Below, piece after piece: positions 24,601 through 36,700 of a stretch of DNA of 64,000 bases. Position 1 is the stretch's first letter. Every line of letters begins with the position of its first letter. The notes under the pieces are model-generated. The model saw nothing but the letters and a program-made list of their open reading frames with translations. It was not told the DNA's origin and did no database searches. Both the position numbers and the translations under genes were made by a program. Origin of the DNA: Mesaphorura yosii (Eukaryota; Arthropoda; Collembola; Poduromorpha; Tullbergiidae); assembly GCA_009869945.1 (NCBI GenBank), contig WIXG01000158.1, positions 107,973 to 171,972 on the forward strand, read 5' to 3'.

Positions 24601-27600
24601 TTTCTGCCCTCTCCGCGCGCGGGCGCGTGCGTTAATATTTTTCTCAGCTACGACGAAATAATTACATTTTATTGCACTTTGCAGGCTCGGGCCGGATTCT
24701 TCAATATTAAAAGGTCATTAAACACCGCACGGAGAAACCAAATTCTTCCTTCCATGCATGCTGCACGCTTTCCAACTCGGTCGTCGTCATAAATTATAAT
24801 TTTGAAGTGGAAGCCAAGCCAGTTATTATCTCGCTGTTAGACCATAAATTTTAAAATTGCAGTTGCGAAACGCGAAATGGCGAAGAATTGTGAGGAAAGT
24901 TATTATCGAAGATTATTACTATTAACAATAGGCAACATGACTCGATGCGGGAACGGCAAAAAATTCCCATTCATCTTTTGGCTACCAGCAGCAGGAGCGC
25001 CAAGCCGATGCTGCTGCAGTGCGAAATTACATCGCATAAATCTTGGCAGGCAGGCAGGCAGGCAATGAGAAGAGAAGAATCAGCGTTTTCAGTTTTCAGC
25101 ACAGATTCGTTTCATTCACTACTGCAACTTGCAACAAAGCAGAAGCAGGGCAAAGCAAGGGGCAAAAAATGAATTTATTACATTTTAACGGCCTTTCGGG
25201 ACCGACCGGAAGAAAGCTCATCAGTTTCTATTATACGGGTGTCCGACCATGCGACGGACGACCACTGCGACTTGGGACAATGCGCCAGCCGCCTGGTGCA
25301 ACGAACGCTATTATTATGTTGTTTGTCATCTCTTGCCAACGAGCCGCCAACGCCAACACCAGTAAAATCCACCTTCAACACATTGGCTTCGCTTAGGCTG
25401 AGGCTCCAGTCACTCCAGCATAGATTTTAGCAGCGTAGATATAAAATTAGCACCAAGCGCCTGCAACAATGCTAACTCCCCAATTTAATTGTTGACTTAC
25501 AATTCTTGGAGGCTGTTGAGCCCTGCGAATGAAAACGGTCCGATCCATGTCAGGTTGTTTCTACTCAGGTCCCTGAAAGACAAACAAGTATAAATTGTTA
25601 GTTAATTAAGCCAGTTGACCCGATTTAGCTATCGTGTCGTGACTGCCTTAACTCAAAATTTCGTTGGTACATTTTTTTTCAAGAAAAATGGTTCAATCGC
25701 ATTTCTTAACCGGGTGGAAGTTGTGGAGGGTATACTCGCTAAAGCGTTGGCAAATTGCGGTTGGCGATTAACTGGTAAAATTGTGCAGTATAAATAATAT
25801 CCAGTTAATTATCCTGCGCGTTGGTCAGAATCCTCAACAAAATCCAGCTTACGCCTTCATTAATTCCTCGTTTGCAGAATTTGCAACACAAAGCCGTTGC
25901 GTTGTTTGTTTACACAACTGGACATAATGCAAATCGCAAACGGAAGGAGCAGCGAGTACAGAGCAGAGATGAGGTTAATCACCTGTTTACTGCTTAATGC
26001 GCAGTAACGCAATTAATTAGGATTATTAAATGAATCCCTTCCAGGCAAGGCGAGCAAGCAGCACGGCAAGCAATTTAATTACAGTTTAAAATTTCATGGC
26101 ACGACCAGACTCAACTCGAGTCGAATTCCGTTTAAAATTACGGCTGCAAAACATCCAAAATCCAGCTTGTTATTTTCGTGCCCTGAGAAATGAGAAATTC
26201 TCAAGTTATAATCCGCACGGACGAAATCTGCATTAAATTTTATGCAACCCGGCGCAATATGCTGGCAATCGTGAATATTACATGAAAAGTGTCTGTTCTG
26301 CAAAAAAAGCAAAGTGCAGAAAGTGAAAGTCACTGCTCTTCTGCGGTTAATCCCGAGCATTTGCTATTTGCCATTTGCCATTATTCGCATCCGCATTTGC
26401 ATACAAAAAGTTCATTGTCCAGATTATTGCATGCGCCTTGCCAGTCATAGAATGTTTCCATTCGCCTTTTCATCCTTTGTTTTTATGAATGCAATAATAC
26501 GTAGATTATTTGCCATTGCCATTATTCCATTGTGAGGATGGGAGAAACGAGAATTATGATTTCTGATAACTCGAGAGAATGGCCATCTGCGTTTTATGCA
26601 AATTGGCATTCTGCTTCTGGATTTCTTTTATTTCAAGCGAGATAATCTCGGACAGGCAGAAATTTATCTCGGACGCATCGCGCGTTGAAGAATCAGCGCA
26701 GCTTTCAATCTTTCATGACAATTTCAGGCTCGGGCGGCTCTTAAATAGGATTTTTATTCAAATTAACGTGGTGGAGGAGGAATTCACGATTCCCGAGTCA
26801 CAGAGCCACATGGCACGGAGATCATCGTCGTCGTCAAAAAGTCCAGTTCCCATTTGCTGTTTCCGCGCCGCAAAAGAAGTACAAAGTAAAAAAGAGAAAG
26901 CAGGACGACTCTCAACTTTCTCCGCCACGCCACGACACGCCAGACTCCAAGACGGCCAAGAAACATGGAGATGACAAGTTTATGGTTACAACTTGGCTTG
27001 ACTTGCGGGCAGGGCACAGAAAAGGCAAAGAAGAGTAGAAAGCAGAATTTAAAGCATGTCCATGCCCGTGCATGCTCAGATCGGGCCGCATCTTCTTCTA
27101 AGAAGATTCGGGCCTGCCTGCCGTTTATCATCACCATCACTGCACTGACGAAAAGGCAAAAACCTATTATCATTATTAGAATCATTTGTTACACGTACTC
27201 TTTTCGTCTACAGTAGGAGTCTATTTTTCAGTTTGCAATTTTCAGCATTTTCAGACTCCCGACTTCTTTTTCTGGCCGTCGCAGCGGCTATGAAACATGT
27301 TTCTCACCTCAAAACGAGCCTCCTGGAATGCATTTTTTGCATTGCTTTCACAGCTTGCTTTCAGTGATAAAAATGCAGTCGTAGTCCCGCATGAATTTGC
27401 AAAGGTTGCGCCAAAGTTGACGCATAAATTATACCTGCCTGCCTGGCGAGCATGACAGGAAGCCGGGATGCTGTGCTGAGATCGAGAGTTTGAGAAGAAA
27501 TTGAAAAATTATTATCTGTACATGTTTCGCGTGTACGTTTCGCACGCGCACGCCTGCACGCGTGCTCAACAACTTTGTCGATATTTTATTTGAATTGCGT

Positions 27601-28707
27601 ATGCATCCTTCCGGTTGCAATAAACAAGTCGCACTTTTCACTTCTTTCGAGTTCGCATACCTCGCCACGTCGTTGGTCTTATGCGAAAACTTTCCTTTAA
27701 CGTACGAGAGTGTAAAAAGTTCAAAGAATTGAAAGGCGACAACTTGCTCCACAGCATTTTGTCTGCCAAAGTTGACTAATCTTTAAATAATTCAGCGTGC
27801 AACGTTCAGCGTGACGATCACATTATCGCCATTGCCATCGCACGTCTCTGGAGCCTTAAATGCTGGAAAATGGCGGAAACGATTCTGGAAAGTAGAACAG
27901 AAAAGGTCAGGCAGGCAGTGCAGAAATTTGGTTACCTTCCCAAACAAAATGCTATTTTGACATGGCACACTTGAAATGCAAAGAAATTGAGGTCCCGAAG
28001 GATTTCACATGAAAGAAGACAAGACATGGAAATGCTCTTTCCCGAAACGCAAGGCAAAATGTGAAAGTGAACCATTTTTCATGTGTGCTCGACTTCATTA
28101 TCAGATCGCAGATGTTTTACACATGTTTGGTATTCCGCTCTGTTTCAAGCCGCAGGCAGGTAAAGTAAAGTACAAAATACAAAGATGCGCTTTGTCGGTC
28201 GGTAAATTTTCTTCCCCGTTCTATTTTTGTGTCTGCACAGTCTGGTTCACTGCTTCCGAGGAACTTATCGTACGACAGATCTATTAAGATCACAATTCGG
28301 CTCTTGTTTCAAGTTTTATCGTCAAATCTCATCAAAAGAAGAAGTCAACAAGCAGCCGGCCAAAGTTTTACTTACAATCTTCTCGCGGCTGACGGGAGGA
28401 GTGAAGTTTCCGGAACCGACGTGAGATTAAGCGAGAAACACGTCACCGTCAAGAAATTCAAGCCGCCGCCTCGCTTGCTATTGCTGCAGGTGCATGGCGG
28501 GCAGGCCGTCGTGTCGTTCGTCGTGCTCGCGCTGTTGGCCGATGTCGACGGAGCGGTTTGTCGTCTGTGTCGATGAACTGATAAAAATCTAGGTGAGCTC
28601 GATCCGGAGCATTGGAACATGAAACTTGAGGCCACCAGCAGCAAGAAATACAGCCAGAACACCGAAATCAAAGTAGCACTTCCTCGGTGGCGTCCAATCA
28701 GCAGCAT
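15670..28707 (-). CDS. rk: Leucine-rich repeat GPCR, rickets/LGR2 type (bursicon receptor)
   Basis: Plasma-membrane receptor for the heterodimer bursicon, acting through cAMP in cuticle tanning and wing or body expansion (known for rk orthologues). Coding exons (minus): 28707-28376, 25572-25501, 23701-23558, 23066-22995, 22910-22839, 22509-22441, 22350-22207, 21486-21346, 20980-20915, 20568-20419, 20317-20246, 19810-19077, 18900-18710, 18621-18451, 18314-18000, 17927-17785, 17614-17473, 17354-17199, 17010-15670; phases fit for 1508 residues. Signal peptide and Cys-rich LRR cap come first, then about 15 LRRs mostly one per phase-2 exon (to about residue 445), then a hinge with AYHCCQF and CIPQPGPFLPC. 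Seven TM helices follow (about 640-915) with ATLGEFRKYAIPWQ, ERHYAIT and LPFNSCCNPFLYAI as in rk. The cytoplasmic tail is long, about 590 residues, with the rk-type EESRVTRGIGRCR and NRQT blocks and an acidic Asp/Glu run. I used the ATG at 28705-28707, which begins MLLIGRHRG. Confidence 0.95.
23702..25500 (-). other. rk: rk intron 2 (1.8 kb)
   Basis: Non-coding sequence between LRR exons 25501-25572 and 23558-23701. It contains a (GGCA)5 run at 25045-25064. No other gene or repeat was recognised. Confidence 0.6.
25045..25064. repeat. (GGCA)5 tetranucleotide repeat
   Basis: Five perfect GGCA units within rk intron 2. Shorter runs of the same unit, or its complement TGCC, recur across the non-coding part of the window (for example 33710-33732 and 41373-41388). 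Confidence 0.8.
25573..28375 (-). other. rk: rk intron 1 (2.8 kb)
   Basis: First intron, between the signal-peptide exon and the first full LRR exon. AT-rich, with many CATTTGC-like words and no recognisable coding feature. Its size makes it a likely place for enhancers, which is inference. Confidence 0.6.
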
Positions 28708-31115
28708 TTTCACTGATTATGATTCCGAGATTAGAATCCAATTACTCTTGATTGCTTTGAAGAGGCTAGCGAGTATTCGTTCTTCATTTTCCGTAGGTAG
28801 ATTTTAAGCCTCCAGGTAATTAATTACTAATTACCTTTCAAGCCGGCTCAATTCTTCAAGATTCTTCAGTAAATCATTGGCTCAAGTCATAATTTCTAAG
28901 AAATATGGCGAAAAGTTCATATTCACTTCACGAAAGGCGCAGCATATTCTTGATTCTGGCAATTCTGGCTTCTTCGACCAGTCGAATATTGATTTCTTGC
29001 TTCCATTCAGGCAAAAATTCCATCACCAGCTCGAGTTTCTTCTTTCTTGTGTTCTTATCTGGAAAGAGAAAAATACAATTTATTAACACTTGTACACAAG
29101 AAACCGAGACCGACAAGTCGAGGCAAGTTAATTAGATCCCAAAGGAGCAATAGCAATGCAATAGTCAATGAAATAGGATTTATAAATAAACCTTATATAG
29201 AAAAAGAAGTCTACACAAGAAAAGAAAAGAGAAAAGACACCAGAGTCGAAGACACGCCACGCTGCTGTCTGTTCATTAATTTATCGCTTAGGAGAGCAGA
29301 GGAGAGCACGACGCGTGATAAATGCCAAATGCCAGATGGGATTAAGTTGAAATACAACACAGCCTGCCTGCCTGGATCTGCTGGAACAGTTTATCTGACT
29401 AAAAATGGAGCTGGAGCGTGTCACCTATCAACTCCAGCTATTTATCTGATTCAACTGCAAATAAATAGCAAATTGAAACCTAATTTAATTTAATTCGGTC
29501 GTTAAACTCTAATTTTATACAAGTTCGGTTGCTTTTCCTTGATTCTATCCAGATTTTCTTGCTATTTTGCCTGTTTGTGTGTCAGCGACAATTCGCGTAC
29601 AGCTTTTCGCCTCATTTAACTAAATTTCACCAGTTTTTTTGTTTCAAGTCATTTAACATCAAAACTGGGCCGTTAGCAAGTTGTCAGCTCACAAATCATT
29701 CATTTACTGACTGCCCGCATGCCTGCTTGGAATTTATCAAGTCAGTCAGCAGGCTAGAACAACAAAATTTCGCAAATCGCAACAGGTTTAACTTATTATT
29801 CTAAGTTGGGTTGTCATTCTGTTTTGGGAGTCCTGCTGGCAGTATGCAACTTGGAGTCGTAAGTCATAATAGAAAAGAAGATCGAGTTGAACCAGCTCTT
29901 GTTCTTCGTTTAATATTTTGACACGCCGTGTTGGAGTGTCGACACGTCGACGGGTGGGCGGGCGCGGACGGCTCCTCCGCCAAACCAAAGCCGTTGAGTA
30001 GAATTTTTTAAAGCAAAGAATATGAATTCAGTTCCTAAAGTTAGCTGTAGATTGTCGCTGTACGATTTTCCATTGTTTCCCTCTCCGACGAGTTGTGAAT
30101 TGCGAAATGTTTGCCAGTTTGCCTGCCGTCATTGAACGACCGGGCTGAGCTTGTTAATCGTCAACATCAAATTACGGGAAAGAAGGGCAAGGAGGCAGCG
30201 GCAGCAGGAAGTTGAATATTTCATTACGTCTAAATGCCAAATGCGTATTCGCGATCGCGTATTGATTTCGGGGTTTTTCCCGTTCGTTTTCTGTTCAAGC
30301 AGTGGCAGTCGTGCATGAATGCACGTGGGCGGCCTAAATCCATATTAAACTAAACCAACTTAAAACGCTTTGCTTTGCCCGAGTTCCGAAAATTCTACTG
30401 CTCGCTCCGAAAAGCAATGACAGTGAAATGGATCGGCTGGCAACTCGATGACATCTTTATTTAATGAAAGCCCGAAACGAACGCGCGAGAATTTTCTGGT
30501 CACCGAATTCTCATTCATTCAACCGTGACTGACGAAGATCGGAGCATTAAACTGAATCAGATCAGCGTGGACGTCGACGACACGGAGAGGGAACAGAAGC
30601 AGAGGCCAAAAGGCAAGGCAAAGAACAGTCAGCCACCCAACCAGTCAACTCTAGCGGTCAGTTTGTCGAATTTGGAATTTCCCGTCTCATTTGACGGAAT
30701 AAATTGAATTGAAGGCTTCCTTGTTGTGCGCTCCGTCTTTTCGTGTTCAGCCAATGGAAAATTGGGTCCGGTCAGGCCAGGCCAAGTTTTCCATTTTAAA
30801 ACTGGAAGAACGAAGAAAGTTGCATTGTGCTGTCCTTTAAAGTCAAGTCCAGCCTGTCTAGTCAAGTCAAGTCAACATGTCTTGTCAACAATGATAAATT
30901 GATGGAGATGGATGCAGAATCTGTCAAAGAGTCCGTCCTCGTCCAAAGTAACGACCATCTCCAACGCTCGCGTGCGTTGAATCGCAATTTCACAGACTTC
31001 CGACAAGAAAAATCAGGAATTTAAAGTCAAGATTGTGTTTTTATGAGTAAATGCACATTTTTTATTGGCGCTGAGGTCTATTTCGTTAGGAATTTCAAAT
31101 TCGGCACAATTGACT

Positions 31116-31149
31116 TGGAGACAATTCTCTGCAACAAGAATTGTCTCCA
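31116..31149. repeat. Perfect 13-bp inverted repeat with 8-nt loop
   Basis: Arms TGGAGACAATTCT and AGAATTGTCTCCA pair perfectly around the loop CTGCAACA. Several related ACAATTCT/GACAATTGTTC words flank it. It is too short for a normal microRNA precursor. Confidence 0.7.
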
Positions 31150-32953
31150 GATAAACTGTTTCCTGACAATTGTTCCAGGAGCATTGTTCCCAAGGAAGAT
31201 TCAAGGATAGTCTCTCAGTCGTTCCATGCATTCATCCACTCGTAAATGCAAATGCAAAATGTTTTGGCCGGCCATTAACAGGACGGGAAAAGAGGATGCG
31301 ACCATCCACGACGCTTAAATGGCCTGGCTTGACTCTTTCTGGCCAGCAGCCACGTCGCGTCGCGTCCATTTGCATTGCTCAGAGAGAAAGTCCAGCTTTG
31401 AGGCTCCGACCTGCCTTACGCGCGCTACAAGCAAGTGAGCATAAAAAAACTCGAGCGATTCACGTCGCGCCTTCGTAAATATTTCATTTTGCTTTGATGT
31501 GCGGCATGACAAGTAAGCAGCAAGTCTTTGCCATTTTTCTCAGGAACTGACTCAACACGGCCCCGGCCCGGATTTGGTTCACAAAACACACAAACACTGC
31601 CCTTTTACTACTGATTTTGCACGGTCTTACAAGAAATGGCTTGCTTTTATCACACCACCAAGCCAGTTGTTGAATGCAGCGTCACGTACGATAACTTTTA
31701 GTCAAGATTACTCGCCGGGCATGGCGATGACGCAATTCGCCATTTGCAAGCATGGTGCGGGTTACAGCAGGTCAGGTCGTGAAAAAGCCTCAACGCTAAT
31801 ACACAACTAAATTTTGTGCCGCGGCCGTGCTGTCCCAATTTTCTTGCTGCTTCCGCGCCAGGCAGCAGGCTGGCAGATGCGAGGAGAATGTGGATCAATC
31901 TTCGGCTTCATGAAGAAAGTTGTGTGCTACGCTACGCGTAAGCGTGGCGTGGCGTAAGAAGAAACAAGAGCAGACAGAAGATAAGATCTTGTCGGAGATA
32001 CTAAACTAGAACTACAGCGAGAGTGACTTACTCAATGTAATTCGATACACGCACACGGCAGGCCGGGCACGGCACACTTATCCATACTGACCGGGCAGTC
32101 GCTGTCGCTGCCCTCGTCTGATGGAAGATAAACCAGTGATAAGAGATTGAAAAACTTTTGCGACGCGATGTGACGAGAAAACGGACAGAGTTTATGGACA
32201 GATTTTATTTGCAGAACAGAAGCACAACTTGACAACTTCTCTACGCCGGCTGATTGGTTCATTTCGCACATGGCTTTTATTAATAAGTCGGAACGCGTCG
32301 CGCGTCGTGTGAGTAATTTAATGAAATGAATCAATAAAGCGAGCTGTGAGTCAGATTGTCGCATCTCCGCATCGCGATCGCCTGTGCCTAAAGACTGACG
32401 ACTGAGGACGATAAACTCCAGTCTGCTGCGTTGGAAGTTTCTCCAAAAACCAAATATCAAAACTTTTCTGAGCACTTGCGCTTGGACGGCTTGGGCCAAA
32501 AGCAAAGCAATACAAATACAAGTGCTCAAATGCATGGAAGGATCGGCAAAAGTAAAAAAGTACCACACGCACGCACTCAAACTCGAAGTCGAAAAGACCA
32601 TGGAAAATTACATACTCAACTTTCTCCTTCACATTTCCGGTCTAGACCGGCACGGCTCCGTGCTACGCTGCTCGTAGGCAATGGAAATTATGTGTCAATC
32701 AATTTCTGGGCTTGGAGTCTGAGCCAAGCGAGTCAAACGCGGGCCCAAAATTTGCTGCTATTCGCCCTCACAACGTACGAAATCCGAAAATCGTCATCTT
32801 TATTGCAGTTTTCAAGCGCGGGCGAGATAATAAAGACATTCGCGGTCTCGGGCGCTTGTTTACTATAAAAGTTTGTAGTACGCCTTCATAAAAATGTCCC
32901 GAAATACAAAATACAAAATACATGAATGCTTGCACGCATAGAAAGGAATCCAT

Positions 32954-33325
32954 GACAGAATCCCTATTTCAAAATCCCTCCAGCATAAATCCCTGCGACA
33001 AAATCCCACCAAGCGAGTAGGCTTGAGGATTAGGAGTAAAGATACGTCAGGAGGTGCCTCTGAACTTGCTGCCAGGCACACATGAAAAATATTTATCAAT
33101 TGCAAGTGAAACAGGCCATTTTCATATACAGGTTTAGAAATATTTATTCTTCAAGTTATACAGTGAGTCTAGTGGCTAATGTTGAAGACTGAACTCGGCT
33201 TTGAAGGTTTCTAGCTCGAACCCGTGACAAACCATGTTATCTGAAGTCTTACTCTTCGCAAATTATTGGAGGAATTTTGTCGCGGAGGGATTCTGTCACA
33301 GGGATTCTGACGGAGGGATTCTGTC
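32954..33325. repeat. Imperfect foldback: two inverted clusters of a GACAGAATCCCT unit
   Basis: The left arm (32954-33010) carries GACAGAATCCCT followed by diverged AAATCCCTCC and AAATCCCTGCGACAAAATCCC-type units. The reverse complement of the right arm (33268-33325) carries GACAGAATCCCTCC, CAGAATCCCTGTG and GACAGAATCCCTCCGCGACA units. The arms align over about 58 nt at roughly three quarters identity and are 257 nt apart. No coding capacity between them. Confidence 0.6.
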
Positions 33326-33709
33326 GTGTTACGCATAGAAAGAGTTGTATGAGCAGAGGACGACCACGACCACAGACAGACAGCCGTAATAATCATAAAT
33401 GTGTCCAATAAATAATCAGACCAAGACTAATTTTAAACAAACGCGACCAACGACCGTGGGCAGGCCGAGATTTATGCAAAGAAGCTCTTCAATAAAAGTG
33501 CCTCTGCAAATAAAACTTGCAAAATTGGGATTTTAACTAGAAAATCACAGAAAATCGATCCAAATTTCGCACCAGGCGCAAAACAAGCAACAAAAACAAC
33601 CGTGGAGATTGAAATCAGCAGGAAAATCGTGCGCGCAGCGCGTCAAAAAAGGCAGCAAATCGCACGTGGTGCTTCTTTTATTTACTTTTATCCGACTGGA
33701 AATTCGATT

Positions 33710-33732
33710 CCTGCCTGCCTTGCCTGCCTGCC
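33710..33732. repeat. TGCC tetranucleotide run
   Basis: CCTGCCTGCC-TTGCCTGCCTGCC tract, same unit as the (GGCA)5 run in rk intron 2. Confidence 0.7.
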
Positions 33733-36700
33733 ATTTCTGCTAAATCGCTAAATGTATGAACTTTCGTATATTGAAAAATTGGAGCCGATGCCAAATTACT
33801 GTATTACATAAATACGGACACGCTAAGAAGAAAAGTCATAGAGTCATGAAGCCAGAATTCAATCGCACATGTGCTACTCGACTGCTTTCGCTTTGCTTTT
33901 ATTTATGAACCAAAATAAAAATGCGTTCATGCGTGGCAGGCAGGCAGCGTGTCAGGCTTGGCCTGGCCATGCCTGGCTTATTAGCGAAGAATCTCTTCCA
34001 TTATGCGACGGACGCGGACGTGAATGAGACTGGCTTTAGAAAAAATCTCTCGAAATCTCCAGATTTGCTGTCTGCATTAAGCGCTAAGCATCTCCATAAA
34101 TTGCGTTGACTTTTAATTTCCTGGCAACAGGAAGCATGCGAGGAATCCGAGATTATTTTTGTATACAATGACAAAAGACAAAACAGAGGATAAATCTTGT
34201 TTCTTGCACGCACAAATCGTCGATGCAGATTGCGATGCAGGCAGAAATTAACAAACAAACTCCGACCGACCGAGATTCAATTCAATTTTACTTGTTCTGT
34301 GAATTGAATGAATAAACTTTTACAATTAAGCCAGGCAGGCGAGCTGTGCGCTCTGAGCACACAATAAAGCCATTAAAAACTATTTTCGTCTGATTTATTC
34401 CGTGATTTTATTGCAGTAATCCAAATCTTAGCCGAGCCGACGAGACGCGACGCGGTTTTATGGCACAAAGTTCCAAGTTCCAAATATTCATGCTTGTTTC
34501 TTCCGTCATAAATTAATAAACCAATGCCACAAATGCGAAAGACACGAGACGGCTGCAAATTGCCATTTATGAAACTGCGGCCGGTTTCGTTGCACAAGAT
34601 GACAAAATATTCCGGGTTAAGATAGGTCAAAGTCCGCTCCGTCCCGCCCCGCTCCGTGTAGTAAAAGTTTAATCATGCCGAGTGTCGTGTCACTTGCAGG
34701 CAGTGGCGGCGACGGCTGCTGTGCAAGTTTGCAAGTTTTCCAAGAATTCGCAAGTTTTTTGCAGCACGCTCCAAGTGCAATTGCGAACAAATCTCGCTCA
34801 ACACTCGCATTTCCCTGCCGTTTAAAGAAGAAAAAGGAGAAAAGGCCTGAAATACGACGGAATTTGTCACTTGAGCACGTAAAGTGCCAAAACGGAAGTC
34901 GTAATCTTCGCATTTTGCTTGCCGGGGCCATTTTGCGGGTCGACTTGACTCGTTGTGGGTCGCGTCCTTTTGTTCTGGGCAAGGCAAAGTACATCCGAAA
35001 GCGGAAATCGCGTTCGCGGTAGCCACGAAGCGTGGCGTGCTCGTTGTGGAGTGATTAATAAGCGAGCCATTCCCAGTGCCCATTTGCCACTACGCGCTCT
35101 CGCCTCGTCGTGCCTGCCTGGAGACAAAAATACCAAATACGAATTCTCCACGGCTCTCTTTGTTAATGGAGCGTGGACCGGTAAATGCGTAAAAACGACA
35201 GCGACAGCTCAACGATGCACGCCAGAAACGCCGAGCCGAGCCCATTTTACGGGATCGCCCGCATCGCGCTGGGTGGTCCCGTGCCATTGTGTGGCAGTGT
35301 GAATTCCAAGACGGAATTGTGGAAGGCCATGAAATTAATTGTTTGTGCACGCATTATTTTAATGTGCTCTTTGAAGCCGAACCTGCGCTATTCGGACAAT
35401 CCCGTATTGCCGTTGTGAAATTAGAGTTTATACTAATTCCAGCTTTTTTTATCGCGTAAGTGCAGTGACAAAAGTCAAATCCAAAATGTTTGAATCTTGA
35501 TTTTAATAAATAAAAAGGCAGGGAGCAATAATTCGCGTACTTTGCACTTCCTGTTCCCTGTTCTCAAAATAGCAACGCATAATTCTCGCCTGCACGCACC
35601 GCGATTGTCAAATTTAATTTACGGCCAACCACACGAACGGAGATAAGATAAGATACGAACCTGGTTCAAGTGTACAAACGCGCACGCAGCTGTTACGTCA
35701 TAAAATATTTAATTCAAAATTCCACAGGCCACAAGAAGATTCGTTCTAAGCTCATTGAGGTTTTGTGTTTCTGCGCTGCCTGCGTGAGAGATAAATCGAG
35801 ATAAGTCGATTTGTCGCCGTGCCGTGGCGTATTTTTAGCGTTCTTCATTGCAAAAGTAGCAAAGCAATCATCACTCGCTTGCCTCCTTTTCAATGAAAGT
35901 AATCGAGTCTGTTATTTTTCTCGACAGAAGAAATATTTGGTATTTTGCTCCCGTTGACAGAACGTCTTTATTTATACGCAACTTGAAATTCGGAAGGCGG
36001 GATGAATAATTTCTGCTGCTCCTGTGACACGACAATTTTTCGCGAAACGCGAAAACTTCATTCAGCGCCTCGCAAGTGTAAGCACAAGCAAGCACTTGCT
36101 TGCTTAATTTCGTAGTGTCAGTTTTGCAGTGCGAAAATTCTGCTGATCTGCACCTAATTAGCATAATAAGCCCATCAAAAAGCAGAGCGTGTATTTGGTA
36201 CAATGTTTTTCGCACTGCTGCGACGCTCATTTTGCGATTTGCCAGTTCATTAAAAATGGGAACTCGAACGGGTAGAAGTTAAAGACCTCATTCGGACGGA
36301 CACAATTAACATTAGCAGAGCTGCTTGGCCGCTTGGCTGCTTGGCTGCTTAACGGCCCGACGTGACTAAAATTCAGGCTTTAATGCCCAATTATTCGAAA
36401 TTCGCCTGCCTGCTACTACCACTGCTTAATTGCCCAATAAACAAACCAGCAGGAGCCACGTTGTGCCGAGACGAGACGCATAAAATTTAATGAAGTCGTT
36501 AAGTAAATGATTACGATTTGATTAATGGCACGGTGGCATTGACACAGTGACTGTTATTGTAATCGGGCTTCACTGTGAAAAGCGCAATGAAGCACTTAAT
36601 TGGGCTCAACACTTTAAATGTTGTCCAATATACGCCAAAAATGAGAGACGAATTTCAAGGGAAATTGTGGCGTGTTCTTTGTCGTGGTCTGCATTTTGCT

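Noticed and set aside
31013-31231. Minus-strand frame with several Cys and Asn residues resembling an LRR fragment
   Set aside because: Considered as an extra upstream rk exon, but it lacks LRR spacing and compatible splice phases, and the signal peptide exon at 28376-28707 already starts the protein.
33205-33240. GGGTTCGAG on the minus strand, resembling a tRNA B-box
   Set aside because: No A-box or cloverleaf could be formed around it.
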